Origin: Pseudosulfitobacter pseudonitzschiae
GTDB taxonomy: Bacteria; Pseudomonadota; Alphaproteobacteria; Rhodobacterales; Rhodobacteraceae
Reading direction: 5' to 3'
Assembly: GCF_900129395.1 (NCBI RefSeq)
Contig: NZ_FQVP01000010.1
Span: 1-64,000, forward strand
DNA length: 64,000 nucleotides
Part shown: positions 26,244-35,160 of the stretch, piece by piece
How positions within the stretch are numbered: position 1 is the stretch's first letter
Layout of the letters: each line of letters starts with the position of its first letter
Translations under genes and position numbers: made by a program
The notes under the pieces: generated by a model
Seen by the model: only the letters and a program-made list of their open reading frames with translations
What the model was told of the DNA's origin: nothing
The model's database searches: none

Positions 26244-27128
26244 ATGACCGCAGAGAAGTTTGACGTTTATTCCTATGTCACCAATCAGATCATCGCGCAG
26301 ATCGAGGCGGGGACGCCGCCTTGGCGCAAGCCGTGGACCGGCGGAGGAGGAGGGGTCAGCTTGCCGGAACGGTTCAATGGCGAAGCCTATCGGGGCATCA
26401 ATATTCTGATGCTTTGGGCCACGGCGATGGCTAAGGACTACAGCTCAGCACGCTGGATGACGTTCAATCAGGCCAAGCAGCTCGGGGGTCATGTCCGCAA
26501 AGGTGAGAAATCCGCAACCGTCGTGAAATACGGCACCGTTGAGCGTGAGGACGAGAACGGCGAGGAACGCCAGATCCCCTATGCCAAAGCCTACCGCGTG
26601 TTCAATGCCGACCAGATCGAGGGCTTGCCCGCTGAATTCTACATCTTGCCCGATCCGCCCCGTGATCTTGGCACCGTGGCCGACCCCGCGTTGGAGGCGT
26701 TCTTTGCAGCGAGTGGCGCTCAGATCGACGTGACCGAAGAGCCGCGCGCCTATTACAACATCAAGACCGACCGCATTCACATGCCGCCGATTGGCACCTT
26801 TCACAGGGCCGCAGGGTATTACGGCACCTTGGCGCATGAGCTGACCCACTGGACAGGGGCGACAAAGCGGCTGGACCGCTTGGGCCGGTTCAACGACCGC
26901 AAGGCCTACGCGTTCGAGGAGCTGGTCGCGGAAATCGGAAACTGCATGCTTTGCGCGCAGATCGGGGTAGAGCCTGAGTTCGACCAGAGCGCTGCCTATG
27001 TCGAAGGATGGCTTGAGGCGATGAAAGAAGACAGCCGCGCAATATTTCGGGCAGCCTCGGAGGCGCAGAAGGCCGTGGATTACATCATGGACCGCACCGC
27101 ACAGGCCGACCGGATGGCCGCCGAGTAA
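26244..27128 (+). CDS. ardC: ArdC-family antirestriction protein
   Basis: 294 aa. N-terminal ArdC single-stranded-DNA-binding domain (YVTNQIIAQIEAGTPPWRKP, then NGEAYRGINILMLW) and a C-terminal zinc metallopeptidase-like domain with HELTH (198-202) and a downstream FEELVAEIG glutamate. ArdC-type proteins protect incoming plasmid DNA from host restriction and bind ssDNA. It lies about 9 kb from the predicted oriT on the side that enters first, transcribed from the transferred strand as template. A terminator follows. Confidence 0.88.
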   Translation: MTAEKFDVYSYVTNQIIAQIEAGTPPWRKPWTGGGGGVSLPERFNGEAYRGINILMLWATAMAKDYSSARWMTFNQAKQLGGHVRKGEKSATVVKYGTVEREDENGEERQIPYAKAYRVFNADQIEGLPAEFYILPDPPRDLGTVADPALEAFFAASGAQIDVTEEPRAYYNIKTDRIHMPPIGTFHRAAGYYGTLAHELTHWTGATKRLDRLGRFNDRKAYAFEELVAEIGNCMLCAQIGVEPEFDQSAAYVEGWLEAMKEDSRAIFRAASEAQKAVDYIMDRTAQADRMAAE

Positions 27129-27153
27129 CAGCCCGCACCACTGAAATAATCGA

Positions 27154-27182
27154 GGCCCCCGTCAGCAAGTGGGGGTCTTTTT
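27154..27182 (+). terminator. rho-independent terminator of ardC
   Basis: CCCCC (27156-27160) pairs with GGGGG (27171-27175) around a 10-base loop and is followed by TCTTTTT. It lies 28 bases after the stop codon. Confidence 0.75.
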
Positions 27183-27223
27183 GCGTTGTGGCGTGATCGT
27201 GGGCGTGGACGGTTTCAGGGTGA

Positions 27224-27261
27224 CCTGTCGGCGGGCAACCTGAAGGCCACCCGCCGACAGG
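27224..27261. repeat. perfect 12-bp inverted repeat
   Basis: CCTGTCGGCGGG (27224-27235) and CCCGCCGACAGG (27250-27261) with a 14-base loop. No T-run follows. It could be a backup terminator or a protein site near the junction with the thiamine operon. Confidence 0.6.
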
Positions 27262-27398
27262 CCCGGCGCTTCGCGCGGACGCCCCAAGGGCGAGGGCGAC
27301 GTAATGTCTGCTGTAGCTTCAATGCTTCAGATCGCGTATTTCTTCATTGGAAGCTATGCATAGCCCACCCGGACAAGTGGCAAACCTTCGGCCACGTG

Positions 27399-27653
27399 CT
27401 AATGCTGGTTGGGTTGATAGCTGACCGCAATGTCGCCCCGGCCAGCCGCAACCAGTTTCGGCGGGGCGGACGGATCAGCGGGTGGGATAATCTCGACCTC
27501 AAGGCCTTGATCGGCGAAATAGCCCAGCTCCTTGACCACGATGATCGGGCGGTGATCGGATTTGATGAACCAGTCCAGCAACACGGTCATTTTGTTTTGT
27601 GCCAATGCTGGCGTTGCGACCAATAGCGCCGCAGCGGTGATGAGGTATTTCAT
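27399..27653 (-). pseudogene. thiY: thiY 5' fragment (HMP transporter binding protein)
   Basis: Signal peptide MKYLITAAALLVATPALAQ followed by the start of a ThiY/NMT1-like pyrimidine-binding protein (TVLLDWFIKSDHRPIIVV). Homology stops at SYQP and a stop codon follows three residues later; full-length relatives are about 300 aa or more. ATG 27653 follows AAGGAAA. It is the last gene of the thi operon, cut by a recombination boundary near 27405. Unlikely to function in HMP uptake. Confidence 0.75.
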
Positions 27654-27663
27654 ATGGGTTTCC

Positions 27664-28620
27664 TTACCCTCCGAGTGCGAGAAGTTTGATCTCCCCCTGC
27701 CAATGTTGTGAAAGCCGCTCCGCCGCCTGCCAGGCGCGAAGGCCCGACCGACAGGCCAGAACGGCGCGTTGGGTGTCGTGTGGTGTGGGGCCGTCTGGTC
27801 CAAAATCGGATACGGCATGGCGTGTGGCGCGCGGCAGGTCCGGGCCAGGCTCTCCCTGAGAGCGCAGGTCGATCAGAAAATCGGCTCCGGTGATGTCGCA
27901 GGGTGCAATAAAGGCCGGGCTGGGCGCGGGATCGACGGCTGTGTCAAAGCGGAACCCGCCGAACCGTAGCGTGGCGGCATCGTAGCTCACAAGCTGACCC
28001 AAGCCGCGCATGTCGCCCGTCAGGACCGCCATCGCCATTTGCGCTTGAAGGCTGCCGATCACGCCGACGCTCGGCCCCAGCACACCATCCGTGTCGCAAG
28101 ATCCAAGTTGGTCCGGCAGATCCGGAAACACCGCGCGCAAGCCCGGTTTGCCGCCACAAAAGCCGCCGACATAGCCGTCGCGCCCCACCACGCTGGCGCA
28201 GATCAGCGGCTGGCCCGTGCCAAGGCAATGATCGGACGCGATATAGCTCACCGCAAAGCTGTCCGCACAATCAAGAACCAGCGTCATGCCTTTAGACAGC
28301 GCCGCAATATTGGCCGGGTCGACGCGATGGTGAACTGGTTCAATGGTGGTGTCAGGGTTCAATGCGGCCATCGCGGTGGCAATCACGTCGACCTTGGGCC
28401 GACCAATATCCGCCTCGCGAAACAGCGTCTGGCGGTGCAGGTTGGACAGGCTAACCACATCTGCATCCGCAATTCGAATATGCCCGACCCCACCGCCCAC
28501 GAGGTATTGCATCACAGGGGCGGCCAGACCGCCACCGCCAATCACAAGCACCGAAGCGCTGGCAAGACGCGCCTGCGCGCCATTTCCCAGGACAGCCGTT
28601 TGGCGGGCGTAGCGGCTCAT
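27664..28620 (-). CDS. thiF: ThiF/MoeB-family adenylyltransferase with rhodanese-like tail
   Basis: 318 aa. Adenylates the C-terminus of the sulfur carrier ThiS. Seen: [17 protein letters not shown] (ATP-binding), [14 protein letters not shown], and a C-terminal rhodanese-like segment ([26 protein letters not shown]) whose cysteine in ACRSG could carry sulfur. The CxxC zinc pairs of some MoeB proteins are not evident. It overlaps thiE by 4 bp. Confidence 0.88.
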   Translation of the reverse strand: MSRYARQTAVLGNGAQARLASASVLVIGGGGLAAPVMQYLVGGGVGHIRIADADVVSLSNLHRQTLFREADIGRPKVDVIATAMAALNPDTTIEPVHHRVDPANIAALSKGMTLVLDCADSFAVSYIASDHCLGTGQPLICASVVGRDGYVGGFCGGKPGLRAVFPDLPDQLGSCDTDGVLGPSVGVIGSLQAQMAMAVLTGDMRGLGQLVSYDAATLRFGGFRFDTAVDPAPSPAFIAPCDITGADFLIDLRSQGEPGPDLPRATRHAVSDFGPDGPTPHDTQRAVLACRSGLRAWQAAERLSQHWQGEIKLLALGG

Positions 28621-29213
28621 CCGCAGACCTCAAGCCACGCTTTGACGCGGTTCTCAGGGTCGTCATGCAGCGTGATATCCGTCACCGCCGAGACCACATC
28701 CGCCCCGGCTTCGAATGCCCCCGTTGCGCGGTCCGTACTCATCCCGCCAATGGCGACAAGCGGGATGTCCCCCACAAGCGCCTTCCACACGCTCAGCTTT
28801 TCAATACCCTGCTGATGCCATTTCATCTTTTTCAGGATCGTCGGATATATCGGACCAAGGGCCACATAGTCGGGCTGCAACACCAGCGCGCGGGCCAACT
28901 CGGCCTTGTCATGGGTAGAGACCCCTAGCTTGAGACCCGCGGTCCGGATTGCCGTCACATCTGCCGCGTTAAGATCCTCTTGACCCAGATGGACCCAGTC
29001 GCAGCCCAGCTCGATGGCCAGCTGCCAATGGTCATTGACCACCAGCACAGCCCCATGAGCCGCGCAGAGTTCACGCGCTTCGCTCAGTTGGGCGCGCAGC
29101 GCGTCTTCGGGTTTGTCCTTCAGGCGCATCTGCACCAGCTTGATCCCCAAGGGCAGCATCCGCCGTAGCCATGCCACATCGTCGAAAATCGGGTAAAAGC
29201 GAGGCAGCATCAT
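28617..29213 (-). CDS. thiE: thiamine phosphate synthase
   Basis: 198 aa. Couples HMP-PP with the thiazole phosphate to give thiamine phosphate. Features: VQMRLKDKP (pyrophosphate-binding), [41 protein letters not shown] and VAIGGMS. Overlaps thiG and thiF by 4 bp each. Cytoplasmic TIM-barrel enzyme; length is normal. Confidence 0.93.
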   Translation of the reverse strand: MMLPRFYPIFDDVAWLRRMLPLGIKLVQMRLKDKPEDALRAQLSEARELCAAHGAVLVVNDHWQLAIELGCDWVHLGQEDLNAADVTAIRTAGLKLGVSTHDKAELARALVLQPDYVALGPIYPTILKKMKWHQQGIEKLSVWKALVGDIPLVAIGGMSTDRATGAFEAGADVVSAVTDITLHDDPENRVKAWLEVCG

Positions 29214-29980
29214 AGCATGGCCTTTCCAAAGACAGGAGTCGACGGGGCCGCCATATCGCGCGCGTCCATCGGATCGGCGCGGGCGGCCAGCGCGCCAGCC
29301 TCCACTGCAAGGCCAAAGGCCTGTGCCATCGCCGCAGGGTCGCCCGCTTTTGCGACGGCGGTGTTCAGCAAAACGGCGTCATAGCCCAGCTCCAGCGCGT
29401 GGGCGGCTTGCGACGGTAAGCCCAGCCCTGCATCGACCACCAACGGAATGTCGGGAAAATGCGCCCGCAAGCTGCGCAGCCCGTAGATGTTGTTCAGGCC
29501 CAGCCCTGTACCGATGGGCGCGCCCCATGGCATCAACACCTTGCAGCCCACTTCCACCAGCTGCTCGCACAGCACCAGATCCTCGGTGCAATAGGGGAAC
29601 ACCTCGAACCCGTCCTCGGCCAGCTGTGCCGCCGCGTCGACCAGGCCGAACGGGTCAGGTTGCAGCGTGTCCGCATGGCCAATGACCTCCAGCTTGATCC
29701 AGTTGGTGTCGAACAATTCCCGCGCCATCTGTGCCGTGGTCACGGCCTCGCGCACGGAATAGCAGCCGGCCGTGTTGGGTAGCACCGCGACGCCCAGATC
29801 GCGAATCAACGCCCAGAAATCCTGCCCTGCCTGATCGCCGCCCGCCTCGCGGCGCACAGACACTGTCGCGATCCCCGCGCCGGAGCGGCGAAACGCCTCC
29901 GCCAACACAGCCGGAGAGGGGTATTGCGCGGTGCCCAGCATCAGCCGCGATGTCACTTCGGTGCCGTAAAACGTAGGCAT
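29210..29980 (-). CDS. thiG: thiazole synthase
   Basis: About 256 aa from ATG 29980 ([20 protein letters not shown]). Forms the thiazole ring from deoxyxylulose phosphate, dehydroglycine and ThiS-thiocarboxylate. The Schiff-base lysine is in [17 protein letters not shown], with [14 protein letters not shown] and [19 protein letters not shown] further on. Two bases separate it from thiS. The open frame extends upstream into thiS but starts properly here. Confidence 0.94.
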   Translation of the reverse strand: MPTFYGTEVTSRLMLGTAQYPSPAVLAEAFRRSGAGIATVSVRREAGGDQAGQDFWALIRDLGVAVLPNTAGCYSVREAVTTAQMARELFDTNWIKLEVIGHADTLQPDPFGLVDAAAQLAEDGFEVFPYCTEDLVLCEQLVEVGCKVLMPWGAPIGTGLGLNNIYGLRSLRAHFPDIPLVVDAGLGLPSQAAHALELGYDAVLLNTAVAKAGDPAAMAQAFGLAVEAGALAARADPMDARDMAAPSTPVFGKAML

Positions 29981-29981
29981 G

Positions 29982-30179
29982 CTATCCTCCTTGTCGGGGG
30001 GCGACGATTTCGACGCGGTCACCCTCCTGCAAGCTGCGATCCGCGCGCTGTTGTTTGGGCACGAACCCCTCGTTGACGGACGTAGCGACCTTGGCCGCGC
30101 CCTTTCCAAGCGCATCCAGCAGCGCCGCCAGCGTGGACGCGCCGGTCTCAAGCGCCTCACCGTTCACGATAATCTTCAT
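29982..30179 (-). CDS. thiS: sulfur carrier protein ThiS
   Basis: 65 aa, ubiquitin-like beta-grasp protein ending in the required Gly-Gly (APRQGG). ThiF adenylates this tail, which then carries sulfur to ThiG. Overlaps the end of thiO by 23 bp. Confidence 0.92.
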   Translation of the reverse strand: MKIIVNGEALETGASTLAALLDALGKGAAKVATSVNEGFVPKQQRADRSLQEGDRVEIVAPRQGG

Positions 30180-31137
30180 ACCAAACCTCCGGTATCTTGC
30201 CCTCCAGCACCAGATCCACCGTCATCTGCGCCAAAGCCGGTGCAAGCAGAAACCCGTGCCGAAACAGGCCATTTGCGTAAATCACATCCCCAATCCGCCG
30301 AATGCGGGGCTGGTTGTCGGGAAAGGCGGGGCGTGCATCGACGCCGATCTCCAGCAGCTCCGCCTCGCCAAAGGCGGGGTGCAGGGCGTAGGCCGCATTC
30401 ATCAATTCCATGACGGACCGCAGGGTGGCCCGGCTGCGCTCGCCGGTTTCAATCTGCGTGGCGCCCAACATGAACACCCCGTCGCCGCGCGGCACAATAT
30501 AAAGCGGAAACCGCGGATGAAGCAGTCGAACGGGCCGCGACAGCGTCACGTCCGTGCAGCGGACCACAAGCATCTCGCCTTTCACGCCGCGTAAATCTGT
30601 GAGGGTGTCACGCGCAACAAGGCCACGGCAGTCAATCACCTGACCCGCGATATCACCGCCAAAACGCACGCCCCGTTGCGCAAGCCTCGCATGCAAAGCC
30701 GTCAGGGTCGCGCGGGGGTCAAGATGGCCTTCATCCGCCAAAAACAACGCCTTGGAATAGCGCTCTGCCAGATGCGGCTCCTGCTCGGCGATCTGCGTTT
30801 TCGGCAGGGTGGCAGCACGCGGCGCACGCCGCGCAAACGTCGCCAGATCGCTTTGATCGCGATTAAGTGCGACTACAAGCGTCCCCGCATGATGGACCGC
30901 CGCCCCTTGGCTTTCCCACCACCCGGCGGCCTTGCGGCCTTGGCGCACGATCTCAGGCTCTGCGCTCACCCCTTCGCAATCAGGCGCCAGCATGCCACCG
31001 GCCCACCACGAACAGGCATGACCGCCGGGCGCCCCTTTTGGGTCAATGACCGTGACCCGCGCGCCGCGAGACGACAGTTCGGCAGCCATGGCAAGGCCAC
31101 ACACACCGCCACCAAGGATGGTGAAAGGGCCGCTCAT
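30157..31137 (-). CDS. thiO: glycine oxidase ThiO
   Basis: About 326 aa from ATG 31137 ([20 protein letters not shown]). FAD-dependent oxidase producing iminoglycine for the thiazole ring. Dinucleotide-binding [21 protein letters not shown], then [18 protein letters not shown] and the C-terminal [15 protein letters not shown] loop are typical of the ThiO/DAO family. Overlaps thiD by 4 bp. Confidence 0.92.
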   Translation of the reverse strand: MSGPFTILGGGVCGLAMAAELSSRGARVTVIDPKGAPGGHACSWWAGGMLAPDCEGVSAEPEIVRQGRKAAGWWESQGAAVHHAGTLVVALNRDQSDLATFARRAPRAATLPKTQIAEQEPHLAERYSKALFLADEGHLDPRATLTALHARLAQRGVRFGGDIAGQVIDCRGLVARDTLTDLRGVKGEMLVVRCTDVTLSRPVRLLHPRFPLYIVPRGDGVFMLGATQIETGERSRATLRSVMELMNAAYALHPAFGEAELLEIGVDARPAFPDNQPRIRRIGDVIYANGLFRHGFLLAPALAQMTVDLVLEGKIPEVWYEDYRER

Positions 31138-31913
31138 GGCCAAAGCGCGTGAAAGTGGTGAACCGGCCCATGGCCTTGCCCAACATGCAGCCCATCTGCA
31201 TGCAAGATCGCCTGATGCAGCCACGTATGGGCCCGCAATACCGCATCGTTCAATTCCATGCCCTGAGCCAACCCCGCCGCGATGGCCGAGGAATAGGAAC
31301 ACCCCGTGCCATGGGTGTTGCGTGTGTTCACACGTTGGGCCGAAATTTCCTGCGTGCCCGTTTGCGAAACAAGCTGATCCATACAAACTGCCCCATTCGC
31401 ATGCCCGCCCTTCATCAAAACCGCCCCGACGCCAAGCTTCAAAAGCGCGTTCGCCTGTGCGTCGGCGCTACCTTCGCCGACCAGTTTCGCAGCTTCAGGC
31501 AGGTTCGGTGTCAGCAGGGTCGCGCGGCCAAACAGCAAAGATGTCAAAGCGTCAATCGCGCTATCTGCCAGCAGCATATCCCCTGATTTGGCGACCATTA
31601 CCGGGTCCAGCACAATCGGGCCGTCATAGCCCGCCAGCGCCTCCGCCACCGCCGCGATCAGCAACGGGGTCCCCAGCATCCCGATCTTGATCGCGTCAAT
31701 TTCGATATCGTCCAAAACCGCCCTGATCTGCGCCGCAACCACGCCATCGGGGACCGGGTGAATAGCCGTAACCGCCTGCGTATTCTGCGCGGTCACCGCC
31801 GTGACCACTGACGCCCCATAGACACCCATCGCTGAAAACGCCTTGAGGTCCGCCTGAATACCAGCCCCGCCACCGGAATCGGACCCGGCAATCGTTAACG
31901 CCTTAGCCACCAT
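31134..31913 (-). CDS. thiD: hydroxymethylpyrimidine (phosphate) kinase
   Basis: About 259 aa from ATG 31913 (MVAKALTIAGSDSGGGAGIQ). Phosphorylates HMP and HMP-P. Ribokinase-fold motifs: GSDSGGGAGIQADLK, GASVVTAVTAQNT, VLDPVMVAKSG, TPNLPEA, and the catalytic NTHGTGCSYSSA. First gene of the thi operon, directly below a TPP riboswitch. With no thiC in the operon and thiY broken, HMP must come from elsewhere. Confidence 0.94.
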   Translation of the reverse strand: MVAKALTIAGSDSGGGAGIQADLKAFSAMGVYGASVVTAVTAQNTQAVTAIHPVPDGVVAAQIRAVLDDIEIDAIKIGMLGTPLLIAAVAEALAGYDGPIVLDPVMVAKSGDMLLADSAIDALTSLLFGRATLLTPNLPEAAKLVGEGSADAQANALLKLGVGAVLMKGGHANGAVCMDQLVSQTGTQEISAQRVNTRNTHGTGCSYSSAIAAGLAQGMELNDAVLRAHTWLHQAILHADGLHVGQGHGPVHHFHALWP

Positions 31914-31985
31914 GTCGCCGCCCCTTGGTTCAAGGATCAGGATGGCAAAGTGAGGAAAGGCCAATGCGGACGAGAGCTCCGCAAG

Positions 31986-32070
31986 CTGTTCCCTCCGCCG
32001 GTCCTAACCGGTTCAGGTTCAATGGGTTTGCAGCGCGTGCATCTCAGCCCGGTTAGGGCACCCCAACAGT
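31986..32070 (-). ncRNA. TPP riboswitch (THI element)
   Basis: On the minus strand the conserved blocks appear in order: GGGGTGCCC, GGCTGAGATG, CCCATTGAACCTGA, CCGGTTAG and the 3' AGGGAACAG. This is the classic thiamine-pyrophosphate aptamer, about 70 bases upstream of thiD. It should turn the thi operon down when TPP is plentiful. Confidence 0.93.
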
Positions 32071-33257
32071 TGTGCCCTTATCGTTAGATTGATCGCGCAT
32101 ATGCGTCAAATGGATAAATGATCTCAGATGACCTGCTCTGACCGGTTCCAAAAATGAGCTTTGAAAGAGGTGGTGAGCCGGGACTATGGGCTCTCTACCA
32201 AGCGAGAAGAAACGGCTTCCTATCGCTGGGATGGATGACTGCTTTTTGCATGCCTTAATAACGCAAGTCTTTTTGCCCCTGCAGCGATTTTCGTGCTGCA
32301 TTACACACGCAGCGAGAAACGAAGATCACCGGGTTGGGCTCAATCCAGACCTTCGCCGCAACTGGCACGAACGGCTGCTGTTGGACTAAAACCTCTGGTC
32401 AGAACGTGTGAGACTAATATGGTCCTTTGCGTCTGTGTCACAAACGCAGGGTTTTGACCAATTTGGTCGGCTAATTTGACGTTTGGCATGCGTCTATTGA
32501 AGAACCGCTACTCAGGACAAAACAACCCGTCTGAGGCATCTTCTGCGATACCCGTCCCGATATTGGCCCACTTAGCGTAAATCAAGCGAACCGAATGTTT
32601 GGTGACTTGAGCGTTGGTTGATAGTTGCCTTACCTTTCCGCCACGTGGGTCATAGAGACCGCGGATGCTTTTCTCACTCAATTATCCCCACCTGATGATC
32701 TGGGCCCGTCCTGCCCTCTGATCAGGACCGCGCCCTAGTCGGTCGGCTGCACGCATCCGCCCTCCCCGAGCTAAAACGCCGCCTCTCCCTGCGACGGCTG
32801 GTCGTGGCAACGCTTCATCTCGGCCGTTCCAGTTACGGTCGCTGGGGCGGGCAAGTGACATCATTGATCTCGTACCTCGCGTCTCGGCCGGTGTTGTTCC
32901 TCGCTTTGTCGGACATGCTGTGCTCCCAATCTTCCTGGGTCGCAAACGGTTTTAGACACTCGGTGGATTGCATTGGCCCCAGCCGACAGAAGGCCGGTGA
33001 TTGTCGTGATGCGCGGATCGCAGGTTATCGGGGTGCCGTAGAGGGTCCGTTAGAAATCCGGGTGAGTCGAGCACGGTATCGATGCTTCGACGGTCTTCCT
33101 GCTGCTCTTCCAGACAACACACATCGCGTTACCATGGAAACCAGCCGACGCGGCACGTGAGCCTGGGTCAGGGAAAAGCTCTGACTCGCCCGGATCCGGA
33201 TCGGTGCAAGAAGACAGAGAAGACACCCCCCCGCAGCATCTCTGTCTGCAGTTCACA
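32071..33257. other. gene-poor region
   Basis: About 1.2 kb without a convincing gene. Short frames on both strands do not share a protein-like pattern. A minus-strand stretch near 32850-32930 reads MSDKARNNTGRDARYEINDV in one frame and soon breaks, which looks like a decayed gene start. The promoter of the thi operon lies at its left edge. Confidence 0.4.
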
Positions 33258-33834
33258 TTTCCTTCGTGGCCACCGCACTTCTCCCTCTGTCTGAGTTGCA
33301 TGACATGCTGGTCGCAGCTGTCGTCCCGTCCACAAAGGTTGTCACCGATCTTTTTCCCCTGCCCCTGCGGGCCATTCCGCGCGGAGCAAAAAGACCGGCG
33401 CCTGCCCCTCTCCGCTCACGCTTCGCCTTCGGTGTGGCCGGGCCTTGGCCAGCTGCAAGGTGACCATCATTGCAACGCAAACAAGGAGAAGAGCAATGAC
33501 CACGAACTGCATCAAATTCACCAGCGCCGACTTTGAGACCGCCAAGGGCGTCGGCTCCATCTCGACCCTGACCTTTGACCTCGACATCACGGTCGAACCC
33601 GTCGCGAGCACGAACCCGATGGCCCCCACACACCGCGTCCTCGGGCGCTCCCCGCGTGGCAAGCTGGTCGAGTGCGGCGGCATCTGGAAGAAGCAGAACA
33701 AGGAGACCGGCGCCGACTACTACACGCTGACCATCCGCGATCACGGCTTTAACGCCAACCTCGGCAAGGCCGCCAACCAGGATGATCTGTCTTTGCAGGC
33801 CGTCATCCCCTGGGGTCCCAAAGAGGCCGCCTAA
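33258..33834 (+). repeat. long direct repeat, copy B (DUF736 gene plus leader)
   Basis: Second copy of the 5226-5774 repeat, same orientation. Compared with copy A it has 26 extra bases before the ribosome site, bounded by CAAGG, and scattered substitutions. Similarity ends at the stop codon. Confidence 0.85.
33496..33834 (+). CDS. DUF736 family protein (copy B)
   Basis: 112 aa starting MTTNCIKFTSADFETAKGVG, almost identical to copy A at 5436-5774. ATG 33496 is preceded by AAGGAGAAGAG. Function unknown. It lies about 1.6 kb from the predicted nic site on the side that enters the recipient first, and is transcribed with the transferred strand as template, so early expression after conjugation is plausible. 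Confidence 0.85.
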   Translation: MTTNCIKFTSADFETAKGVGSISTLTFDLDITVEPVASTNPMAPTHRVLGRSPRGKLVECGGIWKKQNKETGADYYTLTIRDHGFNANLGKAANQDDLSLQAVIPWGPKEAA

Positions 33835-33841
33835 GCCATCG

Positions 33842-33868
33842 GCCAGACCGCTTCGGCGGTCTGGCTTT
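33842..33868 (+). terminator. terminator of DUF736 copy B
   Basis: Perfect 10-bp stem GCCAGACCGC / GCGGTCTGGC closed by a TTCG tetraloop and followed by TTT. Unrelated in sequence to the hairpin after copy A. Confidence 0.8.
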
Positions 33869-34571
33869 CCTCGTCCTGAGGGGTGGCCTCCGGCTTGGGC
33901 CCGAGACTGGTGTCCGAAGGATGTGGCATATTTCGGACGCGGACGCAGAGGCGGGGCGTCAGACCGGATAGGTCGCGGATGCGGGCTCCGATCATTCAGT
34001 TAATTGACAGCGTGGATCACGCGCGGCGGAGGCTGAACCGAAAGTCAGCAGGGAGAACTGGCAGCCCGCTGAGCGAGGCAAGCGCACCCTTTCTCTCATT
34101 CGAGCAACCCGCGCCTAGGTCGTGTTGGCGGAGCTGCCAGGGGCGCCGAAATCACCCTGTGCCGCGAGGGTGGAAACCGCAAACCAACGTCATGCTACCG
34201 AGGGCAACGTATCACGTGAAGGTCACCGCCGTGCGCCTTTCCGTCGACTTGTTGGCCTCAGAGATCGCTAGCCCGGGGTCGAGCGGTCAGCAACGCCGGG
34301 GGCAAGTTTCTGGACGGCTGGCGCTTTACGTTTGATTAGCCTCGAAACACGCTGCCTCTCGCCTGTGGCTCGAACGCGTGTTTCGAACATCATTGTTCTT
34401 TTGAAAACGTAAAGCACCGTGACGCCTTGAGCGCTGCGGTGCATCGCTCACAACAAACCTGCCCCCGGCGTGCTCCATTTCATTCCGCCCCGTGCCGGGT
34501 GCAGCCCGCTCTCATGCCCCCGGTCTTTTCCACGATCCGTTTGGGCGACGATCGTTGGGCCGGATCGCACC
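33869..34571. other. intergenic region with nested palindromes
   Basis: About 700 bp without a supported gene. It contains the nested inverted repeat described at 34320-34418. The rest shows only shadow frames. Confidence 0.4.
34320..34418. repeat. nested inverted repeats
   Basis: Outer arms GGCGCTTTACGTTT (34320-34333) and AAAACGTAAAGCACC (34404-34418); inner perfect 11-bp arms TCGAAACACGC (34342-34352) and GCGTGTTTCGA (34376-34386); a third small dyad GAACA-TCAT-TGTTC (34385-34398). It could fold into a long cruciform. Candidates are an accessory part of oriT, a resolution site or a replication element; none is proven. Confidence 0.6.
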
Positions 34572-34748
34572 ATGACACTCGAACAATCCATCGACCTCGC
34601 CGAACTGCAAGCCGAAATGGTCTTCGATGCCTACCTCGCCGCCTTTGATGAAGACGCCCATCCCGAGACTCTCGACAGCCTCGAGACCGAGGCTCTGATC
34701 GCCCGCAGCCGCTACGACGATCTGCGCAATCAGGGATTAGGTCACTGA
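34572..34748 (+). CDS. small acidic hypothetical protein
   Basis: 58 aa (MTLEQSIDLAELQAEMVFDA at the N-terminus), helical and acidic. It has a plausible protein-like composition and a GC-rich hairpin follows. No clear ribosome site. Not recognised; possibly an early-entering leading-region gene because it sits about 0.4 kb from the predicted nic site. Confidence 0.45.
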   Translation: MTLEQSIDLAELQAEMVFDAYLAAFDEDAHPETLDSLETEALIARSRYDDLRNQGLGH

Positions 34749-34756
34749 CCCAGACA

Positions 34757-34784
34757 CCCCTGCGGGTCTTCGGATCCGCAGGGG
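34757..34784 (+). terminator. hairpin after the 58-aa gene
   Basis: Perfect 9-bp arms CCCCTGCGG and CCGCAGGGG. No T-run follows, so termination is uncertain. Confidence 0.5.
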
Positions 34785-35058
34785 TCTGACGTCGACTCTC
34801 AGAAGCATCGTGCCGCCCTCAGAGGGTATGATCCGCGTCATCCCGCGCGGGTCGTTTTCGTGTTCCTGGCGCTCGATCCGTGACCGGCTCGGGCGCTCGG
34901 TTTGCCTTTCGTCGCGTGCGTCTTGAACACAAGTTTCGGAAGCTTTTTCGAACTGGTTGTCCTGCATCCACGAGGGCGGGACCCGTTCCGTGTCGCGCCG
35001 CGACGAGGGGTCTTGATCGCGTCCAATGGCAGCAAAAATATACATCATTCAAAACGTA
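34785..35058. other. intergenic left flank of oriT
   Basis: No gene seen. Composition becomes more AT-rich towards 35035-35100, as is common around origins of transfer. Confidence 0.4.
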
Positions 35059-35128
35059 ATATTGCGCAATATGATTTATTGAGTTATAAACGAAGGAGAG
35101 AAGGAAGACGTTGGCAGGATATGGCCAA
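35059..35128 (-). other. oriT: putative oriT with T-DNA-border-like nic site
   Basis: TGGCAGGATAT at 35112-35122 is identical to the first 11 bases of the nopaline Ti left border and matches the VirD2/IncP nic core (ATATCCTG|C on the minus strand). It is flanked by short inverted arms TTGGC (35111-35115) and GCCAA (35124-35128). A perfect 14-bp palindrome ATATTGCGCAATAT lies at 35059-35072, a likely accessory-protein site. The locus sits immediately upstream of the relaxosome and relaxase genes, as expected for oriT. Predicted cut: minus strand between 35115 and 35114. Confidence 0.75.
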
Positions 35129-35160
35129 TGTTTACACATTTTGTCCGAGGGGTCTGACCC

